From Roseivivax sp. THAF197b (GTDB taxonomy: Bacteria > Pseudomonadota > Alphaproteobacteria > Rhodobacterales > Rhodobacteraceae), in NCBI RefSeq assembly GCF_009363255.1, contig NZ_CP045318.1, forward strand, positions 2,593,501 to 2,657,500: DNA of 64,000 nt, given 5' to 3'. Below, piece after piece: positions 1 to 8,661 of this stretch (its first letter is position 1; every line of letters starts with the position of its first letter). The notes under the pieces were generated by a model that worked only from the letters and a program-made list of their open reading frames with translations, was not told where the DNA came from and did no database searches. The position numbers and the translations under genes were made by a program.

Positions 1-105
1 GATCGCGCGCGCCCTCGGGCACGCCTTGATCGGCGAGGTGACGTTCTAGGCGCACACGCTGACGCGCTTCGGCCAGACGTTGCTCGTGGGTGAGGCTCTT
101 GGTCA
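1..105 (-). CDS. Hypothetical protein, 3' part beyond the window
   Basis: An open frame runs leftwards from an ATG at 105 off the window edge without a stop. The first 35 residues begin MTKSLTHEQR and are rich in Arg, Glu and Ala, suggesting an alpha-helical and possibly DNA-binding or coiled protein. No family is recognised. It lies 19 bases downstream of the preceding minus-strand gene and is probably co-transcribed with it from the promoter at 469-497. No strong ribosome binding site is visible. Function unknown. Confidence 0.4.
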
Positions 106-124
106 TGATTGTTCGTTCTTTCGA

Positions 125-397
125 TCAGTGGGTGATCGCGGCTTCTGGCCGCGCAAGTTCAAGGATGCGTTGCTCGCAGATCGGACAGAACCGCGGCAGG
201 ACCTCACCAAGCCATTCGATCAAAGGCGTTACCTCAAAGTGGAGGGCCTTGCTTCCTCTGACGCGGCGCTGTGCAAGCGGGCACTCCAGAAGTCGGCGGA
301 GAATGCGAAGTTCATTCGGCTGCCAGCCCAGCGCGGCGGCAAAATGGTCGTGTTTGATGTACAGCTTTTCCATGGGGAATTGGCCCTGCTCGTTCAT
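125..397 (-). CDS. Small hypothetical protein, possibly phage or element-borne
   Basis: About 90 residues from the ATG at 397. A GTG at 427 and an ATG at 373 (MEKLYIKHDH) are alternative starts, and none has a strong Shine-Dalgarno sequence. The middle of the protein (HFAAALGWQPNELRILRRLL) looks helical. The C-terminal part has a CPIC pair and no second Cys pair, so a zinc site is not established. No family recognised. It sits downstream of a good promoter and beside a tRNA gene, a common place for integrated elements, so a small regulatory or excision-type role is possible but not shown. Confidence 0.4.
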   Translation of the reverse strand: MNEQGQFPMEKLYIKHDHFAAALGWQPNELRILRRLLECPLAQRRVRGSKALHFEVTPLIEWLGEVLPRFCPICEQRILELARPEAAITH

Positions 398-468
398 TTG
401 AAGCTTTGTATGGGGGGACGACAGCACTGTGGCAGGACCCCGTCCTCACCCAAGCTGCATAGGGGCAA

Positions 469-497
469 CCTATACATGATATAACACAACATGTCAA
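469..497 (-). promoter_or_regulatory. Sigma70-type promoter
   Basis: On the minus strand a perfect -35 hexamer TTGACA (497-492) is separated by exactly 17 bases from TATAGG (474-469). It lies upstream of the two short minus-strand genes at 125-397 and 1-105. The spacing and the consensus -35 box make it a convincing promoter. Confidence 0.6.
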
Positions 498-655
498 GGT
501 ATGGTGCACGCGGGAGAGCGCGTAAATCAGTTGAGCCATATCGCATAATGTCGACTGAAGAACATAGAACCGCGTTTTTCGCGCGGCATACCAGAGGCAG
601 CACTGGCCCCTCTTTTGGCCCCTCGAGCCAAATTACCCAATAATTTCAATGCATA

Positions 656-731
656 TGGTGCCCCCACACGGACTCGAACCGCGGACCTACTGATTACAAA
701 TCAGTTGCTCTACCAGCTGAGCTATAGGGGC
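656..731 (-). tRNA. tRNA-Thr (anticodon UGU)
   Basis: A 76-nt cloverleaf read on the minus strand. The acceptor 5' GCCCCTA pairs with 3' TGGGGGC including one G-U. The D arm contains AGCTGGTAGAG, the anticodon stem is CTGAT/ATCAG with loop TTGTAA-type sequence carrying TGT, and the T arm has the GGTTCGAGTCC loop. The 3' CCA is encoded (656-658). UGU reads ACA threonine codons. Its 3' end faces the possible element at 1-655, which fits use as an integration site; no second att copy lies in the window. Confidence 0.95.
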
Positions 732-794
732 ACTGCGCGGCGGTTTACTGCGACCCGCGCAGCGGTGCAATATCTGCGCAGGTGAAAATCTGCA

Positions 795-1760
795 CTATTC
801 GGCGAGATGACACGCCACGCGCGTGCCGCGCACGTCGCGCAGGGCCGGACGCTCCTTGCGGCAGCGCTCGACCGCGATGGGACAGCGCGGATGGAAGGCG
901 CAGCCCGGGGGCGGATTGATCGCGTCGGGGATCTCGCCCTTGGGTGGGTCGATGTCGCGCCCGAAGGCATCCATGCGCGGCGCCGCCTCGAAGAGCATTT
1001 GCGTATAAGGGTGCTTCGGTTCGGAATAGAGCGTGTCACGCGGCGCCTCTTCCACGAGCGTGCCGAGATAGAGCACGCCGACCTTGTCGGCCATATGCCG
1101 CACCACGGTCAGATCGTGGGAGATGAAGAGATAGGTCAGGCCCAGCTCCTCGCGCAGATCCGACATCAGGTTCAGCACCTGGCTTTGGACGGACACGTCC
1201 AGCGCCGAGGTCGGCTCGTCGCAGACGATGATGCGCGGGTTGGAGGCAAGCGCACGGGCGATGCAGATCCGCTGGCGCTGACCGCCGGAGAACTCGTGCG
1301 GGTACTTGCCCACATCCTGCGCGGACAGGCCCACCTGTTCGAGCAGGCGCTCGGCCAGCCCGTCCGTGTCGCCGCCCCGCGCGGCCATCGGCTCTTCGAT
1401 GATGTCCCGCACCTTCCAGCGCGGGTTCAGGGAGGCATAAGGATCCTGGAAGATCATCTGCACGTTTTCGCGCACCTTCGCGCGGCGCTCGCCCTCGGGT
1501 TCGGTCGCGAGGTCCACGCCATCAATCTCCACCTTGCCTGACGACGGCGGCACGAGGCCCACGACGATCTTGCCGATGGTGGACTTGCCCGATCCGCTCT
1601 CGCCCACGAGCGCATAGACGGAGTTCTCCTCGATCCCGAAGGAAACGTCCGAAACAGCCGTCAGCAGCGCGCGCGGCAGCCGTTCGATCACGCGGTTGAG
1701 CCAGGGTTTGGAGACGTCGAAGACGCGGGTCAGGTTCTCGACCTCGATGAGCGCGCTCAT
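795..1760 (-). CDS. dppF: Peptide ABC transporter ATP-binding protein (DppF/OppF type)
   Basis: A 321-residue ATPase powering import of di-/oligopeptides or similar solutes through the DppBC-like channel. Walker A GESGSGKST is at residues 53-61, followed by the ABC signature FSGGQRQR and Walker B IIVCDEPTSAL. The C-terminus carries the oligopeptide-transporter extension with GCAFHPRCP, whose paired cysteines in this family can bind an Fe-S cluster. The start at 1760 overlaps the preceding ATPase stop (ATGA), so translation is coupled. It is the last gene of the seven-gene minus-strand operon. Substrate specificity cannot be read from this subunit. Confidence 0.93.
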   Translation of the reverse strand: MSALIEVENLTRVFDVSKPWLNRVIERLPRALLTAVSDVSFGIEENSVYALVGESGSGKSTIGKIVVGLVPPSSGKVEIDGVDLATEPEGERRAKVRENVQMIFQDPYASLNPRWKVRDIIEEPMAARGGDTDGLAERLLEQVGLSAQDVGKYPHEFSGGQRQRICIARALASNPRIIVCDEPTSALDVSVQSQVLNLMSDLREELGLTYLFISHDLTVVRHMADKVGVLYLGTLVEEAPRDTLYSEPKHPYTQMLFEAAPRMDAFGRDIDPPKGEIPDAINPPPGCAFHPRCPIAVERCRKERPALRDVRGTRVACHLAE

Positions 1761-2752
1761 GCTGAGACCTCTTCTTTCTCGGATGTGGCAGGCAGCGGGA
1801 ACCAGCAGGCGGCGCGTCCTTCGCAGGCCGTGAGGTCCGGTGCGGGGTTCTGGCGGCACTTGGCCTCGGCCCGGTCGCAGCGGGGATGGAAGGCGCAGCC
1901 GTCGGGCAGATGTTCGAGCCGCGGCATGGAGCCGGGGATCTGGCGCAGGCGCTTCTGACCCTGGGAGGCCAGCGGTGTGGAGCCCATGAGCCCCGCCGTA
2001 TAGGGGTGACGCGCGCGGGTCAGCACCTCGCGCACAGGGCCCAGCTCGGCCATGCGTCCGGCATACATGACCGCGACGCGATCGGCGGCCTCGGCGATCA
2101 CGCCCATGTCGTGCGTGACCAACATCACCGCCACGCCCTTGTCCCGGCAAAGCCGCTTCAGAAGCGCGATGATCTGCGCCTGCACAGATACGTCGAGTGC
2201 TGTGGTGGGCTCGTCCGCGATCACCAGATCGGGCTCGGCGCAGAGTGCCAACGCGATCACCACGCGTTGCCGCATACCGCCCGAAAACTCATGCGGGTAG
2301 CTGCCGATCCGCTGGGCGGCGGCCGGAATGCCGACCTCGTCGAGTGCGGCAATGGCGCGCTTTTCCGCCTCGGACTGGCTGACGGGAAGATGCTCGAGGA
2401 TGGTCTCGGTCAGTTGCTCGCCCACGGTCAAGAGCGGGTTGAGCGAGGTGAGCGGATCCTGAAAGATCATGCCCATGCGCTTGCCGCGCAACCGGCGGAG
2501 CGCCTCGCCCTTGGCGGTGTGCACGGCCTCGCCCTTCAGAAGCACCTCACCCGACACGATCCGCGCGGGCGGGTCGAGAAGGCCGATCACGGCATTTCCG
2601 GTCATGGACTTGCCGGCGCCGGATTCGCCGACAACGCCGAGGATTTCGCCCTCGGCAATGTCGAAGCTGACGTTATCGACGGGTTTTAACACGCCGCGGC
2701 GCGTGGGAATTTCCACGGTCAGACCGCGGACGGACAGGACGGGGGTGGTCAT
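1757..2752 (-). CDS. dppD: Peptide ABC transporter ATP-binding protein (DppD/OppD type)
   Basis: A 331-residue ATPase, partner of the DppF-like subunit. Walker A GESGAGKS lies at about 42-49, the signature FSGGMRQR and Walker B VIADEPTTALD follow, and the oligopeptide C-terminal extension again has GCAFHPRCDR. Its ATG overlaps the stop of the upstream HNH gene (ATGA), and its own stop overlaps the downstream ATPase start. Both overlaps show the operon is tightly coupled even across the inserted HNH gene. Confidence 0.93.
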   Translation of the reverse strand: MTTPVLSVRGLTVEIPTRRGVLKPVDNVSFDIAEGEILGVVGESGAGKSMTGNAVIGLLDPPARIVSGEVLLKGEAVHTAKGEALRRLRGKRMGMIFQDPLTSLNPLLTVGEQLTETILEHLPVSQSEAEKRAIAALDEVGIPAAAQRIGSYPHEFSGGMRQRVVIALALCAEPDLVIADEPTTALDVSVQAQIIALLKRLCRDKGVAVMLVTHDMGVIAEAADRVAVMYAGRMAELGPVREVLTRARHPYTAGLMGSTPLASQGQKRLRQIPGSMPRLEHLPDGCAFHPRCDRAEAKCRQNPAPDLTACEGRAACWFPLPATSEKEEVSA

Positions 2753-3252
2753 GGGATTACGCGGTCCCCTTGCGATAGATCATTTACATATTGCGTGCCG
2801 CGCGGTGTTAGAGAGACGTGGACTGGGGTGACATCCACGCCCATCATCCTCACGCCACCTTGCGATCTTTGAATCTGAAGCATGCCATCTTCGACCAAAC
2901 GTTCGAGCAGAAACAACATATTCTCAGCAACCGGAAGTGGCCGCTGCGGCTGACGAGTGAAAGCCTCGATGATGGCCATCTCAAAGCCATTGAAACGCAG
3001 GAGATTCTTTTGCGTGTTTGCCTTGTAGACGCGTATTCTGTCACGAGGAATGTCGCCGCGATCATATCGCGTATGGCAATTCGGACAGAGCGCAATCAAG
3101 TTCTCGGCTGTATCGTCCTGTGTTTCTGAATGAGGAACGATATGCGCCAACTCCACGGGAAATGCCCTGCACGTTGGGATGGCACAACGGTCTCCAGCTT
3201 CCGTGATAACTTGGCGCTTCACGGTCGCGGAAATGGCTTTCCTTTTCGCCAC
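2749..3252 (-). CDS. HNH endonuclease-domain protein inside the peptide transporter operon
   Basis: A 167-residue protein from a GTG at 3252, with a GAGG ribosome site 5-8 bases upstream overlapping the dppC stop. An HNH nuclease motif spans residues 23-60: Cys23 and Cys28, His37 and His41 in ELAHIVPH, Asn51, then CPNCH with Cys56, Cys59 and His60. This is the ββα-metal fold with an extra zinc-binding Cys quartet. The C-terminal half (about 75-167) has no recognised domain. The gene ends in an ATGA overlap with the dppD-like ATPase. Its base composition looks more AT-rich than its neighbours, hinting at later insertion. It could be a selfish nuclease or a cargo gene; nothing links it to peptide transport. 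Confidence 0.8.
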   Translation of the reverse strand: MAKRKAISATVKRQVITEAGDRCAIPTCRAFPVELAHIVPHSETQDDTAENLIALCPNCHTRYDRGDIPRDRIRVYKANTQKNLLRFNGFEMAIIEAFTRQPQRPLPVAENMLFLLERLVEDGMLQIQRSQGGVRMMGVDVTPVHVSLTPRGTQYVNDLSQGDRVIP

Positions 3253-3257
3253 CGCAA

Positions 3258-4217
3258 TCACCTCAGTTTCGGGTTGAGCGCATCGCGCAGCCAGTCGCCC
3301 AGAAGGTTGATCGACAGGGCCAGCGCCAGGAGCGTCAGGGCGGGGAAGAACAGGATCCACCATTCGCCGGAGAACATGAATTCCTGCCCGATGCGGATGA
3401 GCGTACCGAGCGACGGTTTGGTGGGCGGTGCGCCCACGCCGAGGAACGAGAGCGTCGCCTCGGCGATGATCGCGAGCGCCAGCGAAATGGTCGCGATCAC
3501 CAGAACCGGGTTCAGCACGTTGGGCAGGATGTGGCGGATCATGATGGAGAACGGCGAGCGACCGATGAGGCGCGCGGCCTGCACGTATTCGCGGCTTTTT
3601 TCGACCAGCGTGGCGCCGCGCACGACGCGCGCGAACTGCACCCAGTCCGAGAGGCCAATGGCAAGGATCAGCACCCAGATCGCCATCTGGTCGCGGTATT
3701 CGGGCGGCGTGATGCCCTTGGCGATGCCGAAGATCAGCATGGCCACAAGGATCGCCGGGAAGGTCAGCTGCACGTCGGCGACGCGCATGATGATCGTCTC
3801 GGTCCAGCCGCCGAGATAGCCCGCAAGGAGGCCCAGAACGACCCCGATCACCAGCGCCAGCAGAACCGCCGAGAAGCCCACGAAGAGCGAAATGCGCATC
3901 CCGTACAGGATCGTCGAGAAGACATCGCGGCCCTGGTCGTCCGTGCCCATCAGGAAGGCATCGCCGGTAAAGGCGTTCGCCTCTCCGGGCGGGGTGAAGC
4001 CGTTCATCAGGTTCAGCGTTGCGGGATCGAACGGGTTATGCGGCGCAATCAGTGGCGCCAGAAGCGCCGCGAGCACGAGAAGCACCACGACGAAGGCAGA
4101 GACCATCGCCACGGGCGCGTGACGGAAGGACCATGCGAGATCGCTGTCCCAGGCACGGGCCAGCCGCGAGGGCGCGCGATCTACCTTGGGTTCGGGTTGG
4201 ATATCGGTTTCGGCCAT
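3258..4217 (-). CDS. dppC: Peptide ABC transporter permease (DppC/OppC type)
   Basis: A 319-residue inner-membrane permease. The N-terminal OppC-N segment has one membrane span at about residues 35-57 and a NPFDPATLNLM periplasmic region. It is followed by a BPD_transp_1 domain with five further hydrophobic spans. The cytoplasmic coupling (EAA-type) loop is visible as EYVQAARLIGRS...HILPNVLNP. It starts one base after the dppB-like gene ends. It forms the heteromeric channel with that protein. Confidence 0.93.
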   Translation of the reverse strand: MAETDIQPEPKVDRAPSRLARAWDSDLAWSFRHAPVAMVSAFVVVLLVLAALLAPLIAPHNPFDPATLNLMNGFTPPGEANAFTGDAFLMGTDDQGRDVFSTILYGMRISLFVGFSAVLLALVIGVVLGLLAGYLGGWTETIIMRVADVQLTFPAILVAMLIFGIAKGITPPEYRDQMAIWVLILAIGLSDWVQFARVVRGATLVEKSREYVQAARLIGRSPFSIMIRHILPNVLNPVLVIATISLALAIIAEATLSFLGVGAPPTKPSLGTLIRIGQEFMFSGEWWILFFPALTLLALALSINLLGDWLRDALNPKLR

Positions 4218-4218
4218 A

Positions 4219-5202
4219 TCAGTGACCTCCGGCTGTGCGGTCGGCGCGCAGGCGCGGGTCGATCGCGAAGTAAAGCATGTCGACGATCAGGTTGATGCCC
4301 ACGAACATCACCGAGATCATCATGAGATACGCGGCCATCACGGGGATATCGACGAACTGGATCGCGTTGATGAAGAGAAGCCCCACCCCCGGCCACTGGA
4401 ACACCGTCTCGGTGATGATGGCGAAGGCGATGATGGAGCCCAGCTGCAGACCAGTGATGGTGATGACCGGCACCAGCGTATTCTTCAGCGCATGGCGGAA
4501 GTTGATCGCGCGTTCCCGGATGCCGCGGGCGCGTGCGAAGCGGATGTAATCCATGCGCAGCACCTCCAGCATCTCGGTGCGCACGAGCCGCATGATCAGC
4601 GTCATCTGGTAAAGCCCGAGCGTGATCGCGGGCAGAATGAGCGCCTTGAGCCCGCTTGCGGTCAGAAATCCCGTGGACCAGCCGCCGATCTGCGTCACCT
4701 CCCCGCGTCCGAAGGAAGGCAGCCAGCCCAGCTCAACCGAGAAGACGTAGATCAGCAGGATCCCGATCAGGAAGGTGGGCAGCGACACCCCGATCAGCGA
4801 CACGGTCATGATGGCGTTGGCCGGTAAGCCTCGCCTTCGGATCGCGGTGAAGATGCCGAAGCCGATCCCGCCCGCCAGCGCCATGAGGCCCGAGACGAAG
4901 GCAAGCTCCAGCGTGGCGGGCGCGCGTTCGAGAAGGATCTCGCCCACGGGCCGCCCCTGCCTGTAGCTCAGGCCGAAATTGCCCTGAACAGCCTGTTCGA
5001 GGAACTTGTAGTATTGCACCACGAAGGGCTGATCGAGGCCCAGCTCGGTGCGCAGGCGCTCCACGTCGGCCTGGGTGCGTTCCTGCCCCAGCATGTTGTC
5101 GATGGGATCGCCCACGAAGCTGAACATGGAAAAGGCCACGAGCCCCGTGAACAGGAGCACGAGGATCGATTGGCCGACACGGCGGATGATATAGGCGAGC
5201 AT
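4219..5202 (-). CDS. dppB: Peptide ABC transporter permease (DppB/OppB type)
   Basis: A 327-residue permease beginning MLAYIIRRVGQS, the typical short cytoplasmic start followed by a first membrane span. Six hydrophobic segments are visible, and the EAA-type loop is DYIRFARARGIRERAINFRHA. The gene begins six bases after the second binding-protein gene ends. It pairs with the DppC-like permease as the membrane channel of the importer. Confidence 0.93.
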   Translation of the reverse strand: MLAYIIRRVGQSILVLLFTGLVAFSMFSFVGDPIDNMLGQERTQADVERLRTELGLDQPFVVQYYKFLEQAVQGNFGLSYRQGRPVGEILLERAPATLELAFVSGLMALAGGIGFGIFTAIRRRGLPANAIMTVSLIGVSLPTFLIGILLIYVFSVELGWLPSFGRGEVTQIGGWSTGFLTASGLKALILPAITLGLYQMTLIMRLVRTEMLEVLRMDYIRFARARGIRERAINFRHALKNTLVPVITITGLQLGSIIAFAIITETVFQWPGVGLLFINAIQFVDIPVMAAYLMMISVMFVGINLIVDMLYFAIDPRLRADRTAGGH

Positions 5203-5208
5203 GGGCCC

Positions 5209-6765
5209 TCAGTTCACGTTGGTCCAGCGCAGGATGAAGAAGTTGTCCTCGCGCTGGGTCAGGTCGATATTCTCGGCCGCGCCCCAAAGCAGCGGCTGCA
5301 CGTAAAGCGGCACGTAAACCATGTCGTCCTGCACGATGCCAGCGATCTCGTCGAGCATGGCCTGACGGGCCTCCGGATCGATCTCGGATTGCACGGCTGG
5401 TATAAGTTCGTCGACGCGCGTGTTCGAATAGCCGCCGAAGTTCCAGGTGCCGATATTTTCCTGCGGCGTGTGCACGAGGAACCGGAAGGGATGCTCGGCA
5501 TCGAAGGTGCCGGGCGACCAGCCCAGAAGGTACATGTCGTATTCGTCCGCCCTGAGCTCAGTCCAGTAATTGCGCACCGGGATCGCGTCGAGCTGCGCCT
5601 CGAGCCCGATCTGCGCCAGCATCGCGACGGTGGCCTGGCAGACCGACTCGTCGTTGATATAGCGGTCATTGGGACACTTCAGAAGGAAGCGGAAGCCGTC
5701 GGGATAGCCTGCCTCGGCCAGCAGAGCCTTGGCCGCTTCGATATCGAGCTCGGGCCGTTCGGAAAGCCCCTCGGAATAGCCCGACATGGCCGGGCTCACG
5801 AGTTGCGCGGCAGGCTCGGCGGAGCCGCGCATGATGGTCTGCAGGATGGCGGGCACGTTGATCGCCTGCGCGACAGCCCGGCGCACCAGCGGGTCCTGGA
5901 ACGGATTGCCCTCGACCGAGCCATCACCGCCGACAAGCGTGTCCTTGTCCTGGCTGAACCCGAACATCATCACCCGCGCCTCGACGCCGCGCTTCAGCTC
6001 CACGCCATCGGCCTGATCGAGCCGGTCGGCATCCTGCACCGGCACCGGATTGATCATGTCGACCTCGCCCGAGAGAAGTGCGGCAACCGCGGTGGCGGAA
6101 TTGTCGATCGGGGTGAAGATGCCCTCTGTGACATTGCCACGGTCCTCGCCCCACCAGTTCTCAAACGGCGCGAGCGTGGTCTTCAGGCCCGGATCGCGTT
6201 CGGTGATGCGGTAGGCGCCGGTGCCGTTTGTGTTGAGCGTGGCGAAGTTGCCGCGCTCGATATTGGGCCGGGTGACGTCGTTCGCCTCGGCCCAGCCCTT
6301 GTCCATGATCATCCAGTTGGCGATGCTGTCGGGGAAGATCGGGTTCGGGGCGGAGGTGCGGATCTCGACGGTATAATCGTCGGGGGCTGTGACCTCGGTC
6401 ACGCCGGAGAACCAGCTTGCTGTGTCGGATTCCGGGGACGAGGCCCGTTCGTAGGAAAAGACCACGTCTTCGGCGGTGAATTCGGCGCCATCGTGGAAGG
6501 TCACGCCTTCGCGCAGGGTAAAGCGCCAGCCTTCGCCCTCGCCGATAGGCTCCCACGCCGTGGCGAGCGCAGGCTCGATCTGCATGTCGCGGTCCCGCCG
6601 CACAAGGCCCTCGTAGACGTTGTTCAGGAACCCGAGAACCGGCGCGGAATTGCCCGCATGCGGGTCCATCGTGTTCGGATCGGTCGTCCCGGCCCAGCGG
6701 AAGGTTTCGGCCGTGGCAGGCAAGGCAAACGCGCAGAGCGCCGCGGCGGTCCAGAGGGTCTTCAT
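5209..6765 (-). CDS. Periplasmic peptide-family substrate-binding protein (SBP family 5), copy 2
   Basis: A 518-residue family 5 binding protein. A signal peptide MKTLWTAAALCAFALPATA precedes the mature start ETFRWAG. The family pattern DPHAGNSAPVLGFLNNVYEGL near the N-terminus and GYPDGF later are clear. It resembles the protein encoded just upstream (6864-8441) throughout, so the two look like a tandem duplication that may widen substrate range. It is followed six bases later by the permease gene. The ligand is unknown; family members bind peptides, glutathione, opines or nickel complexes. Confidence 0.9.
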   Translation of the reverse strand: MKTLWTAAALCAFALPATAETFRWAGTTDPNTMDPHAGNSAPVLGFLNNVYEGLVRRDRDMQIEPALATAWEPIGEGEGWRFTLREGVTFHDGAEFTAEDVVFSYERASSPESDTASWFSGVTEVTAPDDYTVEIRTSAPNPIFPDSIANWMIMDKGWAEANDVTRPNIERGNFATLNTNGTGAYRITERDPGLKTTLAPFENWWGEDRGNVTEGIFTPIDNSATAVAALLSGEVDMINPVPVQDADRLDQADGVELKRGVEARVMMFGFSQDKDTLVGGDGSVEGNPFQDPLVRRAVAQAINVPAILQTIMRGSAEPAAQLVSPAMSGYSEGLSERPELDIEAAKALLAEAGYPDGFRFLLKCPNDRYINDESVCQATVAMLAQIGLEAQLDAIPVRNYWTELRADEYDMYLLGWSPGTFDAEHPFRFLVHTPQENIGTWNFGGYSNTRVDELIPAVQSEIDPEARQAMLDEIAGIVQDDMVYVPLYVQPLLWGAAENIDLTQREDNFFILRWTNVN

Positions 6766-6790
6766 GGCAGCGGTCCTTATGAAAGGGATA

Positions 6791-6818
6791 ATCCGGGCGC
6801 GATGCGTCGCGCCCGGAT
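6791..6818 (-). promoter_or_regulatory. Intergenic RNA hairpin between the two binding-protein genes
   Basis: A perfect 12-bp inverted repeat around a TGCG loop (arms 6791-6802 and 6807-6818). It lies in the 98-base gap between the two binding-protein genes and has no T-run. It probably protects the upstream mRNA or tunes the level of the downstream genes, as is usual after binding-protein genes in importer operons. Confidence 0.6.
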
Positions 6819-6832
6819 CAGTGTAGCACGGT

Positions 6833-6852
6833 CCCGGGGGAATTCCCCCGGG
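6833..6852 (-). promoter_or_regulatory. Second intergenic hairpin, GC-only stem
   Basis: A perfect 20-bp palindrome, CCCGGGGG-AATT-CCCCCGGG, 14 bases from the first hairpin and 12 bases after the stop of the first binding-protein gene. Its very stable stem fits a 3'-end stabiliser or partial terminator in the operon. Confidence 0.6.
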
Positions 6853-6863
6853 GGAGCGATGGA

Positions 6864-8441
6864 TCAGTTGATCTCCATGAACTTGAACTTGGGATCGTCC
6901 TCGGGGGAGACCTCGATGCCGATCGCGTCGGTCATGCCCCAGTTCAGAACCTGGTGGTGGATCGGGATGTAGAGCTGCTCATCCTGCACCGTCTGCCAGA
7001 TATCCGCGATGGTCGCGTTGCGCGCCTCGAGATCCGTCTCGGAGGCGAGGCTGACGATCTGCGCGTCCATTTCCTCGTTCGAGTAGCCGGTGTTGTTCCA
7101 CGAGCCGCGCTCTTCGCCGCGGGTATGGGTCAGGAAGTTGAAGACATACTCCGAATCGTAGGTCGGAACGCCCCAGCCCAGCATGTAGAAATCCGTCTCG
7201 CCATTGGTGATGAGCGGAAAGTGCTGTGCCTTGGGCTTGGCGTCGAGGTTCACCGTCACGCCGATCTGGGCGAGCATGCCCACGGCAGCCTGGCAGATCG
7301 CTTCGTCGTTGATGTAGCGATCGTTCGGGCAATCGAGCTGGATGGAGAAGCCGTCGGCATAGCCTGCCTCTTCCATCAGCGCCTTGGCTGCGTCGACATC
7401 GGTCTGCGCCGAGGCGTCCATCTCTTCGGTCCAGCCGTTCACGAAGGGCGGTGCGATCATGCCTGCGGGCTCGGACTGGCCGCGCATCACGACCTGCTGG
7501 ATCGCATCGCGGTTGATCGCCATGGACATGGCCTTGCGCACGCGCACATCGGCCAGCGGGTTGGCTCCTTCGACATCGTCATTGGCCAGATCCTCGGCGC
7601 CCATGTTCATGCCGAAGAAGATCACGCGGTTCTGCGGCGCGGTCTTCACGACAAGGCCCTCGGTCTCGCCCACGCGGCCCAGATCCTGCACGGGCACGTC
7701 CTGGATGAAGTCGACCTCACCGGACAGAAGAGCAGCGACGCGGGTCGCGGCGTTCTGAATGGGCGTGTACTCGATGCGGGTCACGTCCATCGGGAACTCG
7801 TCCATGCCCCAGTAATTCTCGTTCTGCTCCAGAACCGTGCGCACGTCGGGCTCGCGGCTTACGAGCGTGAAGGCGCCGGTGCCGTTGGCGTTCTGCGAGG
7901 CGAAGGTCGACTCTCCGCCCTCGACATCCTGCACGGCGACGGAGTCGTTCTCCTCGGTCCAGCCCTTGTCCATCATGAACAGGTTGGTGAGGTTCGACGG
8001 CAGGATCGGGTTCGGGCCATCGGTGACGAACTCGACCGTGTAATCATCGACCGCGCGGACCTCGACGATGGAGTTGAGAAGCTCCTTCATGTTGGAGTTT
8101 TCGGACTTCGCGCGGTTGATCGAGAAGACCACATCCTCGGCGGTGAAATCGGCGCCGTCATGGTAGGTGACGCCTTCGCGCAGGTTGAACACCCAGACAT
8201 TGGGGTCCTCTTCGGAGGGCGCCCAGTCGGTCGCCAGCGCGGCCTGGAACTCACCCGACATGTCGCGGATGATCAGCGGCTCGTAGATCTGGTGCGCGAG
8301 CGTGTGGGTCGGGCCTTCGTTCTGCGCATGCGGATCGAGCGTGAGCGAGTCGCCCGCGCGTGCCCAGCGCAGGGTTTCGGCGGATGCACCGATCGACGTG
8401 CTGGCCAGAAGTGCCGCGGCAAGGATGCCGGTGGTTTTCAT
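6864..8441 (-). CDS. Periplasmic peptide-family substrate-binding protein (SBP family 5), copy 1
   Basis: A 525-residue family 5 binding protein, first gene of the operon. The start at 8441 is chosen because it gives a signal peptide (MKTTGILAAALLASTSIGASA) and has AGGGAG seven bases upstream; a longer frame to 8597 lacks both. The mature part starts ETLRWARAGDSLTLDPHAQ. It is the paralogue of the next gene. It should capture the solute in the periplasm for the DppBCDF-like membrane complex. Ligand unknown. Confidence 0.9.
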   Translation of the reverse strand: MKTTGILAAALLASTSIGASAETLRWARAGDSLTLDPHAQNEGPTHTLAHQIYEPLIIRDMSGEFQAALATDWAPSEEDPNVWVFNLREGVTYHDGADFTAEDVVFSINRAKSENSNMKELLNSIVEVRAVDDYTVEFVTDGPNPILPSNLTNLFMMDKGWTEENDSVAVQDVEGGESTFASQNANGTGAFTLVSREPDVRTVLEQNENYWGMDEFPMDVTRIEYTPIQNAATRVAALLSGEVDFIQDVPVQDLGRVGETEGLVVKTAPQNRVIFFGMNMGAEDLANDDVEGANPLADVRVRKAMSMAINRDAIQQVVMRGQSEPAGMIAPPFVNGWTEEMDASAQTDVDAAKALMEEAGYADGFSIQLDCPNDRYINDEAICQAAVGMLAQIGVTVNLDAKPKAQHFPLITNGETDFYMLGWGVPTYDSEYVFNFLTHTRGEERGSWNNTGYSNEEMDAQIVSLASETDLEARNATIADIWQTVQDEQLYIPIHHQVLNWGMTDAIGIEVSPEDDPKFKFMEIN

Positions 8442-8661
8442 GAGATATCTCCCTGATGGAAAGTCGGGCTTGAGTGCCCGAACGAATGGGCGGATCGTAC
8501 CGATCATGTCCGCGGCTTCAAGCGGTGACGCGGCTGTCGCTTCAAAATCCGCCTCGAATTGCCGTGATCCCTCCCATCGGGCGTGAAGGTATGCCATGGA
8601 AGCGGGGGCCTGACGCCGCTGCCAAGACGCGGATCAGAGCCCTCGACGATCACCACCGGAG

